The notes beneath the pieces were generated by a model. That model saw only the letters and a list, made by a program, of their open reading frames with translations, was not told the DNA's origin and searched no databases. The translations under genes were made by a program, and so were the position numbers. A DNA stretch of 64,000 nucleotides, from assembly GCF_017874575.1 (NCBI RefSeq), contig NZ_JAGGLU010000002.1, positions 62,001 through 126,000 on the forward strand. Direction: 5' to 3'. The stretch is from Lactobacillus colini. GTDB lineage: Bacteria > Bacillota > Bacilli > Lactobacillales > Lactobacillaceae. Of this stretch, positions 36,302 through 46,254 are shown in pieces (position 1 is the stretch's first letter; every line of letters starts with the position of its first letter).

Positions 36302-37408
36302 CTAATTAACAATCGCCTTAGTTGTTTCTTTATCAAAGAAATGTGCCTTGTTAACATCAAAGCCCATCTTGACCTTATCACCTGGTTCATGATAATCACG
36401 AGCATTAACAATTGCGACAAATTCTGTGCCGTCAACTTTTTGATAAAGCTGAATTGTTGAACCAAGTAACTCAGAAACGACAACTTCTGATTCAATTACT
36501 TGATTAGGCCAAGTTTCAAGGAATGCTTCTTCTGAGTGAATATCTTCTGGACGAATCCCAAAGACAATATCCTTGTCATCATAGCCTTGATCCTCGAGCA
36601 TCTTAGCTTTTCCTTCAGGAATTTCGATATCAAGGCCGCGTCCATCACTAATTCGTTGATTTTTGTAATGAACATTAAAGAAGTTCATTTGTGGTGAACC
36701 GATAAAGCCCGCCACAAATTGGTTAACCGGGTGATTGTATACTTCAAGTGGGGTTCCAATCTGTTCAACTCTACCAACAGACATAACTACTACCCGATCA
36801 GCTAGCGTCATGGCTTCAGTCTGGTCGTGGGTAACATAGATAGTTGTTGTACCAAGATTTTGGTGTAATTTGGCAATTTCTGCCCGCATTGAAACCCTTA
36901 ATTTAGCATCAAGGTTTGAAAGTGGTTCATCCATAAGAAAGATCGGCGCATCACGAACAATTGCCCGTCCTAAAGCCACACGCTGACGTTGTCCACCTGA
37001 TAATTCACCAGGCTTTTTATCAAGATAATCTTTTAAGCCTAAGATTTCAGCAGCATGGTGAACTCGTTTATCAATTTCATCTTTTTGATAATGACGAAGT
37101 TTCAAGCTGAAAGCCATGTTGTCATAAATAGTCATATGAGGATATAAGGCATAATTCTGGAAAACCATTGCAATATGACGATCCTTAGGAGCAACGTCAT
37201 TCATAACCTTATGGTCAATCTCTAATGTTCCTTTAGAAATATCTTCTAATCCTGCAACCATTCTCAAGGTTGTTGACTTACCACATCCAGATGGCCCGAC
37301 GAAAACAATAAATTCCTTGTCCTTGATATGTAAATCAAAGTCATTAACCGAATATTTACCATTTCCTTCATACTTTTTATAGATATGGTTTAAATCTACT
37401 TCAACCAT
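36302..37408 (-). CDS. msmK: Sugar ABC transporter ATPase
   Basis: MalK/MsmK/UgpC-type ATPase, 368 aa. Walker A is GPSGCGKST (38-46), the signature is LSGGQRQRVALGRA (about 135) and Walker B is IFLMDEPLSNLD. The C-terminal TOBE/regulatory domain contains FGIRPEDIHSEE. It energises MalFG and may serve other sugar importers. It follows pgmB after 9 nt. Confidence 0.92.
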   Translation of the reverse strand: MVEVDLNHIYKKYEGNGKYSVNDFDLHIKDKEFIVFVGPSGCGKSTTLRMVAGLEDISKGTLEIDHKVMNDVAPKDRHIAMVFQNYALYPHMTIYDNMAFSLKLRHYQKDEIDKRVHHAAEILGLKDYLDKKPGELSGGQRQRVALGRAIVRDAPIFLMDEPLSNLDAKLRVSMRAEIAKLHQNLGTTTIYVTHDQTEAMTLADRVVVMSVGRVEQIGTPLEVYNHPVNQFVAGFIGSPQMNFFNVHYKNQRISDGRGLDIEIPEGKAKMLEDQGYDDKDIVFGIRPEDIHSEEAFLETWPNQVIESEVVVSELLGSTIQLYQKVDGTEFVAIVNARDYHEPGDKVKMGFDVNKAHFFDKETTKAIVN

Positions 37409-37417
37409 TCTTTCTTC

Positions 37418-38089
37418 CTACTTTCCTCTATTTGTATTAAATGCAGCTTCAATTTTTGCTAAGTTCAATTCCTTAGTAGTTGGAACTAGATAATCAGCTC
37501 CTTTTAAGAGATCCTTGTCACCAATTCCTACTGCAAATTGCCCCGCTGCCTTGATAGACTCAATTCCAGCCTTAGCATCTTCAAAGCTAATTACCTCATC
37601 TGCACCTAAATCTAATAGCTGCTGTGCTCTTTGATAAATCTCAGGATCAGGCTTGCCATGATGGAGCGTTGCCGGATCAACTATGGCATCGAATTCATCC
37701 ATAATTCCCAACTTAGTCAAAATTATTGGCGCATTCTTTGAAGCTGAAGCAATTGCTAAGCTTAAGCCCCGCTCTTTAGCATCATTAAGTAAGTCCATAA
37801 TTCCTGGCAAGATGTCATCTGGTGTCATCTTCTCTACTTGTTCAACGAACTTAGTATTCTTTTCAGCAGCGAATTTTTCTTTTTGAGCTTGAGAATATTT
37901 ATCTTCTTGATGACCATATTTCAAGATCAGCTCTAAAGAATCCATTCTGGAAATTCCTCTTAAACTATCTAACTGCTGATTAGTTAAGCTAATCCCCAGT
38001 TCTTTAGCCAAGTTATTCCAAGCACCTAGGTGATAGATGGCTGAGTTGGTCAACACACCATCCAAATCAAAAATTAATCCTTTAAGCAT
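37418..38089 (-). CDS. pgmB: Beta-phosphoglucomutase
   Basis: HAD-superfamily enzyme (223 aa) that turns beta-glucose 1-phosphate, the product of maltose phosphorylase, into glucose 6-phosphate. The nucleophile Asp8 sits in FDLDGVLTNSAIYH; SASKNAP and EDAKAGIESIKAAG complete the active site. Its start overlaps the mapA end by 16 nt, so the two enzymes are coupled in translation as they are in metabolism. Confidence 0.95.
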   Translation of the reverse strand: MLKGLIFDLDGVLTNSAIYHLGAWNNLAKELGISLTNQQLDSLRGISRMDSLELILKYGHQEDKYSQAQKEKFAAEKNTKFVEQVEKMTPDDILPGIMDLLNDAKERGLSLAIASASKNAPIILTKLGIMDEFDAIVDPATLHHGKPDPEIYQRAQQLLDLGADEVISFEDAKAGIESIKAAGQFAVGIGDKDLLKGADYLVPTTKELNLAKIEAAFNTNRGK

Positions 38090-40347
38090 TCTGCTTCACC
38101 TTCTTTAAGCATGACTTTCTGTTTGTTAACTGAAATCTCTAAATCTTGACCTTCAAGAAGAGTTATCTTGGTTTCTTCATGATTTACATAAACTTCAATC
38201 AAGCGGTCGCGATAGTTGATCTTAAAGCTGTATTGATCCCAATTATCTGGAATAAATGGCTTAAAGCTTAATTGATTATTGCTATACCTCATACCAGCAA
38301 AGCCTTGAACAATCGCTAACCAAGATCCGCTCATTGAAGTAATATGCAAGCCATCTGAAGTATCATTATTGTAATTATCTAGATCAAGTCTTGCTGTTCT
38401 CTCATACAATTCAACTGCCTTCTGCTTTTTACCTAATTCTGCAGCTAGAACTGAATGAATTGAAGGTGATAAGGAACTTTCATGAACTGTTAATGGCTCA
38501 TAAAAGTCAAAGTTCTTTTCTTTTTGTTCTTTAGTATATTGGTCATTTAAGAAGTAAATCCCTTGCAAGACATCTGCTTGCTTGATAAATGGTGATCTCA
38601 AGATCTTATCCCATGACCAGTGCTGGTTTAACGGGCGCTGGTCTTCAGGAATAGTACTTACTGGACGAATATCTTTATCTAAGAAGTCATCTTGTTGTAA
38701 GAAAATGCCTAAATCTTCATCCTCACCAAGATAAATATTATCGACAATATCTTGCCAGTGTTCCTTCTCTTCATCAGATACATTGACCCGCTCTTGGGCT
38801 GCCTTAGTTGCCTTAGGTAAGCGATCTAGCGTATATTTCAAGAGCCAGCGTGCCATTGTATTAGTGAACCAATTGTTATTGACATTGTTTTCATATTCAT
38901 TTGGTCCAGTAACACCGTGGATGACATATTTTTTACGCCATTTTGAATAATGGACTCTATCTGCCCAGAATCTAGCAGTTCCGACCAAGACATCCATTCC
39001 TTCATCTTTTACGTAGCTTTCATCACCGGTGTAGTTAGTGTATTGATATATCGCAAACGGAATGTCTGCATTACGGTGGATCTCTTCGAAGGTAATTTCC
39101 CATTCATTGTGACATTCAATTCCATTGAAGGTTACCATTGGGAATAATGCCCCAGCTAAACCCTGTTGAGCTGCATTATGGTAAGCACCTTTCAGTTGAT
39201 CATGCCGATATTGAAGTAGTGCTTTAGTAACTTCAGGCTTAGTAATCGCTAAGTACATTGGCACAATGAAGGCTTCTGTATCCCAGTAAGTAGCACCACC
39301 GTATTTTTCACCAGTGAAGCCCTTAGGGCCGACATTCAGTCGCTTATCTTCACCATAGTAAGTCATAAACAACTGTAAGATATTAAATCTAATACCTTGT
39401 TGGGCAGCAGGATCGCCAACAATCTCAATGTCACTTTGTTGCCAGCGTTCTTGCCATATCTTAGTATGGTATGAAAGATTCTCCTCAAAGCTCTTAGCCT
39501 GCAACTGATCCATCAATTCGCTAGCTGCTTGTTCTTGCTTATCTGCTGCCACATCACGGCTTGTAATAACAACGATATCTTTTTCTAATTCATAGCTTTG
39601 GTTTTCATCAAGTTCAATAGCTACCTTTTCTGATAAGCTAGCTGTCTGGCTCGTTACTTCTCCAGCAATCACCCGACCATCATGACGAAGCGACTCTTTG
39701 AGCAAGACTGTAAACTGCGGAACTCCATAAGGATTCTCTTTAGTTTTAACTTGAATTGTTCTCTGAGTTTTATCTTCATTGATTGGCAACCAGAAATGTT
39801 CTTCATAGTTACTGTCTTCATTAACAACATTGCCATCTAAAGTTGAATCAAATTCAATCTTGGCATGACCCTTAATAACTGTTGCCTTAACGTTTATTAG
39901 GGCTGCTTGCTTTTGAGCAATATGTAAGAATCTTCTAAATTCAAACTTAACATCGCAATCTTGACCATGATAGATGAAGCTACGGGTCAATAAACCTTGG
40001 TGCATGTCGAGTGACAAGACAAAATCGCTGAAATCTACTTGATTAAGATCTAGCCTTTCACCATTAATAGTAATACCAATCCCAATAAAGCTTGGGGCAT
40101 TGATACTCTTACCAAAGTATTCTGGATAACCGTTCTTCCACCAGCCGACCCTAGTCTTATCTGGGAACCAAACCCCAGCTAGATAAGTACCTTGTAAGCT
40201 GTCACCAGAATAACCTTCTTCAAAGTTACCCCTAATTCCCATATAGTCATTACCAATTGCAGTAATACTTTCCTGCAATCTCTTATCTTCCTTAGAAAGC
40301 TTATGGGTTACTACCTTCCAAGGATCTATTTCAAAAATTCGTTTCAT
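38074..40347 (-). CDS. mapA: Maltose phosphorylase
   Basis: GH65 enzyme that splits maltose with phosphate into glucose and beta-glucose 1-phosphate, saving ATP. It is 757 aa, with the (alpha/alpha)6 barrel in the middle. The catalytic acid Glu lies in VTGPNEYENNVNNNW (about 480-495). WDTEAFIVPMYL and EWEITFEEIHRN flank the active site. No signal peptide; cytoplasmic. First gene of the mapA-pgmB-msmK-malEFG unit, behind a promoter with cre and operator. Confidence 0.95.
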   Translation of the reverse strand: MKRIFEIDPWKVVTHKLSKEDKRLQESITAIGNDYMGIRGNFEEGYSGDSLQGTYLAGVWFPDKTRVGWWKNGYPEYFGKSINAPSFIGIGITINGERLDLNQVDFSDFVLSLDMHQGLLTRSFIYHGQDCDVKFEFRRFLHIAQKQAALINVKATVIKGHAKIEFDSTLDGNVVNEDSNYEEHFWLPINEDKTQRTIQVKTKENPYGVPQFTVLLKESLRHDGRVIAGEVTSQTASLSEKVAIELDENQSYELEKDIVVITSRDVAADKQEQAASELMDQLQAKSFEENLSYHTKIWQERWQQSDIEIVGDPAAQQGIRFNILQLFMTYYGEDKRLNVGPKGFTGEKYGGATYWDTEAFIVPMYLAITKPEVTKALLQYRHDQLKGAYHNAAQQGLAGALFPMVTFNGIECHNEWEITFEEIHRNADIPFAIYQYTNYTGDESYVKDEGMDVLVGTARFWADRVHYSKWRKKYVIHGVTGPNEYENNVNNNWFTNTMARWLLKYTLDRLPKATKAAQERVNVSDEEKEHWQDIVDNIYLGEDEDLGIFLQQDDFLDKDIRPVSTIPEDQRPLNQHWSWDKILRSPFIKQADVLQGIYFLNDQYTKEQKEKNFDFYEPLTVHESSLSPSIHSVLAAELGKKQKAVELYERTARLDLDNYNNDTSDGLHITSMSGSWLAIVQGFAGMRYSNNQLSFKPFIPDNWDQYSFKINYRDRLIEVYVNHEETKITLLEGQDLEISVNKQKVMLKEGEAECLKD

Positions 40348-40393
40348 AATCCAATCTCCACCACTTTTGTGAGGTCTTTTTATTTACATATTC

Positions 40394-40448
40394 ATTATCA
40401 TATTGTTGGAAGCGCTTAACAATAGATATTTTGATGTTACCGGTATCA
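40394..40448 (-). promoter_or_regulatory. mapA promoter with cre and MalR operator
   Basis: Minus strand TTGTTA (40422-40417), 17-nt spacer, GATAAT (40399-40394). A cre-like AAGCGCTT centre lies between -35 and -10 (40408-40421), fitting CcpA repression. TGATACCGGTAAC (40448-40436), upstream of -35, is repeated exactly before the alpha-glucosidase gene and is a near-palindrome suited to the LacI-family regulator. Confidence 0.7.
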
Positions 40449-40460
40449 AAAATTTATAAG

Positions 40461-40485
40461 AAAAAAAGCAGCCTGTCGGCTGCTT
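40461..40485 (-). terminator. Terminator of the amylase-glucosidase unit
   Basis: AAGCAGCC-TGTC-GGCTGCTT stem with seven T on the minus strand, just after the stop at 40498. It shows that mapA is a separate transcription unit. Confidence 0.85.
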
Positions 40486-40497
40486 ATCACTTATGAC

Positions 40498-42222
40498 TTA
40501 ATCTTGAACTTCAATTAAGAAGCCATCTGGCTCTAGCATTGAAGCGGTGTAGTTTTGACTAAGGGTAGGAGACTTTTCAAGCTTAATCTCATGCTTAGTG
40601 GTATTGTAGTAGGCATTAATCGTTTCTGAGCCTGATCTGGTCACTTTTAAGAGGCCATTGTCTGTTACCGTTAACTTAATTGTCCCCTGATTCAAAGTAG
40701 CACAATGGGTGCGGCGGAACTTAATTAACTCTTGAACCCTCTTCCAAACAGGTCCACCTAACTTACTCCAATCCATCGGCTTACGGCAATCAGGATCGTT
40801 GTCTCCACTCATCCCCATTTCCGTTCCATAATAAATACATGGCACACCTGGTTGTAAGAATTCGTATGCTAGGGCTTGCAAGGTTAAGTCTTGATTGCCC
40901 TTAGCAAGAGTTAAAATTCTAGCAGTATCATGCGAATCAAGCATATTCATCATTGCCTGATTAACCATATCAGGATATAGCATTAATTGATCGGTCAAAT
41001 GGCTGCTTAGCTCTTGTTCACTCAACTTGTGGCTAAAGAAATGATCTTCTATCTGCAGAGTATACGGATAATTCATAACACCAGTAAATTGATCGCCTTT
41101 AAGCCAAGGACGGGCAGAATGCCATATTTCACCTACAATATAGAAGTCTGGCTTAATCTTGATTAATTCATCATGGAATCTCTTCCAAAAATGATGGTCA
41201 ACTTCATTAGCAACATCCAAGCGCCAAGCATCAATATCGAAATACTTAACCCAGTAGGTAGCAATTTCTAGCAAGAAGTCCTGAACTTCAGGATTAGCCG
41301 TATTTAACTTAGGCATATGCTTCTCAAAGGCAAAGGTTTCATAAGGTGGCTCTCCCTGCCCTTGACTAGGATCTTGATAAGGTTCAACTGGATAAGAGTT
41401 AATGTGGAACCAGTCTTTAAAACGTGATTTTTCGCCATTTTTGACTACGTCTTGCCACTGCATTGATTGGTCACCCAAGTGGTTAAAGACTGCATCCAGC
41501 ATTACCTTCATCCCACGCTTATGAGCTTCATTAACTACCTTAGCAAACAAGTCCTTATCACCAAAGGCTGGATCAATCTGAAGGTAGTCAACTGTATCAT
41601 ACTTGTGATTAGAACTTGCCTTAAAGACTGGGCAGAAATATAATCCCGTAACGCCTAGATTTTGCAGGTCATCTAAGTGATCTAACACCCCTTGCAAGTC
41701 TCCACCATAAAAGTCTTCTCGACCAGGATGGTCTTCAGGATTCCAAGCCTTTACATTAACTGGGTCATTACTCTTATCACCATTGGCAAACCTCTCTGGG
41801 AAGATCTGATACCAGACGATATCTTTGAGCCAAGCTGGAGTCTTGATACGGTCAATATCGTGAAAGTATGGTACTTTAAAGTAAAGCCCGTCTTGCTTTA
41901 GCTTTTCAGTCGTAAAGCTCTCAATACTACGGTCGCCAAAAATCACATGACTGCCGTCTGTCGCAATAATTTCAAAGGTATACTTGATGCGATGGTATGG
42001 TGCAGATAAAGTAGCTCCCCAATGATCGCTAACTTGTCCGCTACCAATTTTTTCCATTGTGAATGTTTCGGCTTTTTCAGGTGGCAGATAGTTATCTGTA
42101 TAGTGAACGATGACTTTTTGGACGTCATTTTTAGCTGTGTGTAGCCTAATTTTTAAGTGAGAATGATCAATTACAAAACAATCTTCACTTTCAGTTCTGT
42201 GTCTTAAAGCTGCTAGTTGCAT
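40498..42222 (-). CDS. Maltogenic amylase / neopullulanase (GH13_20)
   Basis: Cytoplasmic GH13 enzyme, 574 aa. It has an N-terminal domain (about 1-120, CBM34-like) that forms the dimer active site in this subfamily. The barrel has MLDAVFNHLG, the nucleophile Asp in DAWRLDVANEVDH, Glu in VGEIWH and NMLDSHDTAR. It breaks maltodextrins, pullulan and cyclodextrins into maltose units that feed maltose phosphorylase. Lack of a signal peptide fits intracellular use after MalEFG uptake. AGGAG precedes ATG; 14 nt after the glucosidase gene. Confidence 0.9.
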   Translation of the reverse strand: MQLAALRHRTESEDCFVIDHSHLKIRLHTAKNDVQKVIVHYTDNYLPPEKAETFTMEKIGSGQVSDHWGATLSAPYHRIKYTFEIIATDGSHVIFGDRSIESFTTEKLKQDGLYFKVPYFHDIDRIKTPAWLKDIVWYQIFPERFANGDKSNDPVNVKAWNPEDHPGREDFYGGDLQGVLDHLDDLQNLGVTGLYFCPVFKASSNHKYDTVDYLQIDPAFGDKDLFAKVVNEAHKRGMKVMLDAVFNHLGDQSMQWQDVVKNGEKSRFKDWFHINSYPVEPYQDPSQGQGEPPYETFAFEKHMPKLNTANPEVQDFLLEIATYWVKYFDIDAWRLDVANEVDHHFWKRFHDELIKIKPDFYIVGEIWHSARPWLKGDQFTGVMNYPYTLQIEDHFFSHKLSEQELSSHLTDQLMLYPDMVNQAMMNMLDSHDTARILTLAKGNQDLTLQALAYEFLQPGVPCIYYGTEMGMSGDNDPDCRKPMDWSKLGGPVWKRVQELIKFRRTHCATLNQGTIKLTVTDNGLLKVTRSGSETINAYYNTTKHEIKLEKSPTLSQNYTASMLEPDGFLIEVQD

Positions 42223-42236
42223 AATTTCTCCTATAG

Positions 42237-43892
42237 TTAATTTTCTAATACTAGTCCTGAATATGGCTTTAGGATTAATTTTCCTGATTCAATACGATAA
42301 TCTCCAGCTGCTAATCTAACCTGATTAAATTCAGGTGCCAAGTCAAATTCAAGATCGCTATCACTTAATGAAACAGCAATCAAGGCCTTCTTATCTTTTA
42401 GGCTTCTTTCATAAACATAGCTGTCAGCCGAAGTAGCGTGCAAATAATAATCACCATCTTGAAATAGTGTTTCTTTTTTCAAGGTAATTAGTTTTTTATA
42501 GAAATGAAAGATACTGTTATTATCTGCTAATTCCGCTAGTACATTATGTTGGTCGACTTTTTTACCTTTAATCCAGGGCTGTCCAGTTGAAAAGCCATTA
42601 TTTACTTCATTGTTCCAAGGCATTGGTCCTCTGGCTGGGAGCTTGTGGGTTTGGCTTGCCATTTTTAATGCTTCTTGGGTCGATTTACCAGCATTTTTTG
42701 CACTTTGAACAAAATCATTAACTGTTTCATCTTCAAATTGATCTACCTGGTCAAATTCTAAATTCTTTAATCCTAATTCTTCCCCATAATAGATAATCGG
42801 CACTCCAGATTGAAGATACATCAGTATCGCTAAGCTTCTTACTTGAGTCTCATTCTTGGCAACTCTGGTTGCAATCCTTGACATATCATGGTTATTCCAG
42901 TATAGGATTGGTTGAGAGATTCCCCTCAAGCTCTGTTGCCATACTGCCTGGTTCTGCTTAAATTTAACTATATCTAACGGCTTAGGCTGATACTGATCAG
43001 AGAAAGTTGAATCAAGCTGACTCTTATCTTCTGTAAAGTACCTAAAAGTTATCACGCTATCCATTAAGTGATGATCCTTATCCGTATAATCAACTGCTAA
43101 GTTAACATTGGCACTTGCGGCTTCTCCTAACAAGAATGCATCTGGATAGTCTTGTTTGATTTCTTCACAAAATGGTCGCATCCATTTTTGAACTTGAGGC
43201 AAATTGGCAAAGAAGGACTCCGCAATTACAGGCTCTTGCGACTGGTCTTTTACTGGAAAGTTCTGTCTTAAATCAGCCTTAGCAATATGTATAAAGGCAT
43301 CAAGCCTTAGGCCGTCAATTCCTTTAGCTAGCCAGTATTTGGCAATTTCACTCATTGCGTGCCTAACTTCAGGATTCTTCCAATTTAAGTCCGGCATCCG
43401 CTTATCAAATAAGTGAAAATAAAACTTTCCACTATTAGCAGGATCCTTTTCCCAAACGCTCCCACCAAAAAAACTGCCCCAATTATTAGGTAATTGATTA
43501 TCTTCACCAGCAAAAATATAGTAGTCACGGTAGATACTATTAGTATTCTTAATTGCGTCTTGAAACCAAGGATGTTGATCTGAGGTATGATTAAGAACAA
43601 AATCCATAATGACATGAATACCCGCTTCATGCATTTCTTTAATTAAGTTCTCCATATCAGCCATCGTTCCTAACTTAGGATCAATGGCAAAATAATTTGA
43701 AACATCATAACCATTATCAACTTGTGGCGATACAAAAATTGGATTTAACCAGATAGCGGTAATTCCTAATTCTTTTAAGTAAGGTATTCTTGATCTAATC
43801 CCATTTAAGTCCCCAATACCATCACCATTAGAATCTTGAAAGGACTTAGGATATATTTGATAAATAATTGCGTGATCATACCAATGTTTCAT
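42237..43892 (-). CDS. malL: Alpha-glucosidase (GH13)
   Basis: 551-aa exo-acting glucosidase. The nucleophile Asp is in GLRLDAFIHI, acid Glu in LLGEAAS and Asp in WNNHDMSR; MPDLNW is present. Ala follows the nucleophile, the alpha-1,4-type residue, unlike Val in the other glucosidase of the cluster. So the two enzymes probably divide alpha-1,4 and alpha-1,6 ends. GGAGGGAAAATTATT precedes the ATG. First gene after the LacI regulator, with its own promoter. Confidence 0.85.
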   Translation of the reverse strand: MKHWYDHAIIYQIYPKSFQDSNGDGIGDLNGIRSRIPYLKELGITAIWLNPIFVSPQVDNGYDVSNYFAIDPKLGTMADMENLIKEMHEAGIHVIMDFVLNHTSDQHPWFQDAIKNTNSIYRDYYIFAGEDNQLPNNWGSFFGGSVWEKDPANSGKFYFHLFDKRMPDLNWKNPEVRHAMSEIAKYWLAKGIDGLRLDAFIHIAKADLRQNFPVKDQSQEPVIAESFFANLPQVQKWMRPFCEEIKQDYPDAFLLGEAASANVNLAVDYTDKDHHLMDSVITFRYFTEDKSQLDSTFSDQYQPKPLDIVKFKQNQAVWQQSLRGISQPILYWNNHDMSRIATRVAKNETQVRSLAILMYLQSGVPIIYYGEELGLKNLEFDQVDQFEDETVNDFVQSAKNAGKSTQEALKMASQTHKLPARGPMPWNNEVNNGFSTGQPWIKGKKVDQHNVLAELADNNSIFHFYKKLITLKKETLFQDGDYYLHATSADSYVYERSLKDKKALIAVSLSDSDLEFDLAPEFNQVRLAAGDYRIESGKLILKPYSGLVLEN

Positions 43893-43915
43893 AATAATTT
43901 TCCCTCCATGCTTAT

Positions 43916-43970
43916 ATTCTAAATAATCGCAGTAAGCGTTTACAGGATAATTTAAGTGTTACCGGTATCA
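43916..43970 (-). promoter_or_regulatory. malL promoter with cre and MalR operator
   Basis: TGTAAA (43944-43939), 17-nt spacer, TAGAAT (43921-43916) on the minus strand. TGTAAACGCTTACT (43944-43931) fits the cre consensus at 13 of 14 positions and overlaps -35. TGATACCGGTAAC (43970-43958) is identical to the operator in front of mapA. Confidence 0.7.
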
Positions 43971-43999
43971 AAAAATACGAATAAATTATTATCTTCAAT

Positions 44000-44040
44000 G
44001 TAATGAGCTGCAAAAGTATCTAACTTTCGTGGCTCATTAC
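44000..44040. other. 9-bp inverted repeat after malR
   Basis: GTAATGAGC (44000-44008) and GCTCATTAC (44032-44040) form a perfect stem with a 23-nt loop, 28 nt after the regulator stop, without a T-run. Possible weak terminator or mRNA-end structure. Confidence 0.5.
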
Positions 44041-44067
44041 ACAATGAATAATAATCTATCCGTATTT

Positions 44068-45018
44068 TTAATTTCGAGTTGATTCACTTTTAACAAGTTC
44101 TGGCTCAATTAAAATCTCACCTTGTTGGGCACCATCTTGCTTAATCTTTTGCAGGATCATTTTAGCTAATAAATCACCCAGTTCAAAGAACTTTTGCTTA
44201 ACAGTGGTTATCTTGGGATTAGATATTTGATTCAACAAAACGCCATCAAAACCAATTACTCCAAAGTCTTTAGGTATATTAGCGCCTTTTCGCTTAAGTG
44301 CACGAACTACTCCTATCGCAATTCTATCACTAGCGCAGATGAAGCAAGTATTTGGAGCTAACTGCTTCCAATTATTGATAATTAGTTCTTCAGCCAGACT
44401 GCTATGATTCTGAATTCTAAATATCTTAGGAACCAGGTTATGACTCTGTAAAGTGTTGATATATCCTGCTTCGCGTGAATATTCAAATGCTTCTTTTTCA
44501 TCAATACCAATAAAAATTACTGACTGATAATTCTTATCAAGCGCATATTGAGTAGCAAGCTGTTCACCTAACTTGTTATCAGTATCAATAAAGTCATAAC
44601 CAAAGCGGTTTTCACCAAATAAGATAAAGGGCTTACCTAATTGGTCCAGCCAATTGACGTCCTTAGCACGCTCACCAGTAATAATATAACCGTCTACACC
44701 GTCAGTTGTAATATCGTTATCAGTTGCTAGCTGTAAGGCATAGTGGTGCTTACCTAAGCCATTAGCTATACCAAAAAGTAGGTTCATATAGTATGGCTCA
44801 GTTGTATCAATATCTTCTAAGATAACGAGCTTAACGATATTAGTTCGTTGATGGGCTAGGGCACTTGCGACAAAGTTAGGGTGGTAATCAAGTTCCTCCA
44901 TTGCTTGTTCAACTATTCTTCTTAGCTCAGGAGTCACTTGCTGGGGATGATTAATTACTCGTGAAACCGTCATCTTCGATACGCTTGCTTTTTTAGCTAC
45001 GTCAGATAAAGTAGTCAT
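44068..45018 (-). CDS. malR: LacI-family regulator of the maltodextrin cluster
   Basis: 316 aa. The N-terminal HTH is TTLSDVAKKASVSKMTVSRV (residues 2-21) followed by the hinge helix, then a periplasmic-binding-like sugar domain. In lactobacilli and streptococci MalR represses maltose genes and is relieved by maltose/maltodextrin. It lies directly upstream of the cluster in the same direction. The two TGATACCGGTAAC sites are its likely operators. Confidence 0.88.
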   Translation of the reverse strand: MTTLSDVAKKASVSKMTVSRVINHPQQVTPELRRIVEQAMEELDYHPNFVASALAHQRTNIVKLVILEDIDTTEPYYMNLLFGIANGLGKHHYALQLATDNDITTDGVDGYIITGERAKDVNWLDQLGKPFILFGENRFGYDFIDTDNKLGEQLATQYALDKNYQSVIFIGIDEKEAFEYSREAGYINTLQSHNLVPKIFRIQNHSSLAEELIINNWKQLAPNTCFICASDRIAIGVVRALKRKGANIPKDFGVIGFDGVLLNQISNPKITTVKQKFFELGDLLAKMILQKIKQDGAQQGEILIEPELVKSESTRN

Positions 45019-45108
45019 AAAATATTTATTCCTTCTAAAATAATTTTATATGTGTATATTTTACACTACCACAGATTAAAAATGTAATCACTTTCAAAAA
45101 ATAAGAAT

Positions 45109-45146
45109 CAAAAAGGTCAAACTCCCCAAAATAGAGACCTTGACCT
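45109..45146 (-). terminator. Terminator of prs
   Basis: AGGTCAA/TTGACCT stem with a T-run on the minus strand, just after the prs stop. Confidence 0.65.
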
Positions 45147-45158
45147 GATCTAAGTAGA

Positions 45159-46136
45159 CTATTTAAAATTACTTGCTACAAAACGCGTATCAAATAATGG
45201 GCTAACTGGCTTGTGTTCTTGAATGAACTTAATAGCTTGCCCCATTAATGGTCCTACAGAAACAATCTCTGTCTTATCTAAGCGCTTTTCAGCTGGTTGA
45301 TTAATTGAATCAGTTAAGATTAACTTCTTGATTGGTGAATCATTCAAGCGCTTGATAGCCGGTCCAGACAAAACAGCATGAGTTGCAGAAGCATAAACTT
45401 CAGTAGCACCTGCATCAATTAAGGCTTGTGAAGCTAAGGTAATAGTACCGGCAGTATCAATCATATCATCAATAATAATGGCACGCTTGCCCTTAACATC
45501 CCCAATAATGTTCATAACTTCAGCCACATTAGCTCTTGGGCGGCGCTTATCAACAATAGCAATTGGTGCCTTTAAAAATTCTGCCAATTTACGGGCACGA
45601 GTAACACCACCGTGGTCTGGAGAAACAACAACTGCATCTTTTTCTAAATCATTACGCAAGAAGTAGTCAGCTAATAATGGCGCACCCATTAAGTTATCAA
45701 CAGGAATATCGAAGAATCCTTGAATCTGTGGTGCATGCAAATCAAGTGATAATACTCGGTCAGCACCAGCCTTCTGGATCATATCAGCAACTAACTTAGA
45801 AGTAATTGGTTCACGGGCACGAGTCTTACGATCTTGACGAGCATAACCATAGTAAGGCAAGACAATATTAACTGTCCGAGCTGATGCTCGCTTAACTGCA
45901 TCAATCATAATCAACAATTCCATCAAGTTATCATTAACTGGGTCACTAGTTGATTGAATTAAGTAAACATCCTTACCACGAACGGATTCATCAATGTTAA
46001 TTTGAATTTCACCATCGCTAAAACGTTTTACATCTGACTTACCCAGTTCAACACCGACAGTCTTAGCAATCTTCTCTGCTAATGGCTTGTTGGAGTTGAG
46101 CGCAAAAATTTTAATTTCTTTGTCCAATTGCGACAT
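45159..46136 (-). CDS. prs: Ribose-phosphate pyrophosphokinase
   Basis: Makes PRPP from ribose 5-phosphate and ATP, supplying purine, pyrimidine, NAD, His and Trp pathways. Class I enzyme, 325 aa. Landmarks are [20 protein letters not shown] (flexible loop region), [10 protein letters not shown] and the PRPP loop [12 protein letters not shown]. The start ATG 46136 lies 5 nt after GGAGG; the longer in-frame GTG starts inside that ribosome site. Confidence 0.97.
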   Translation of the reverse strand: MSQLDKEIKIFALNSNKPLAEKIAKTVGVELGKSDVKRFSDGEIQINIDESVRGKDVYLIQSTSDPVNDNLMELLIMIDAVKRASARTVNIVLPYYGYARQDRKTRAREPITSKLVADMIQKAGADRVLSLDLHAPQIQGFFDIPVDNLMGAPLLADYFLRNDLEKDAVVVSPDHGGVTRARKLAEFLKAPIAIVDKRRPRANVAEVMNIIGDVKGKRAIIIDDMIDTAGTITLASQALIDAGATEVYASATHAVLSGPAIKRLNDSPIKKLILTDSINQPAEKRLDKTEIVSVGPLMGQAIKFIQEHKPVSPLFDTRFVASNFK

Positions 46137-46211
46137 AGTTTCCTCCACGAAAAAAGCTTACATTCACTATTAATAATAGCAAAAAAAGCCGCATTACGCT
46201 CGTTTTTAGTC

Positions 46212-46250
46212 AAAAAAAGAGGCTATCTTCAAATAATAACCTCTAAAAAA
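46212..46250 (-). terminator. Terminator of SLAP protein gene
   Basis: AGAGGcTAT/ATAaCCTCT stem with T-rich tail on the minus strand, directly after the stop at 46255. Confidence 0.7.
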
Positions 46251-46254
46251 TAAT

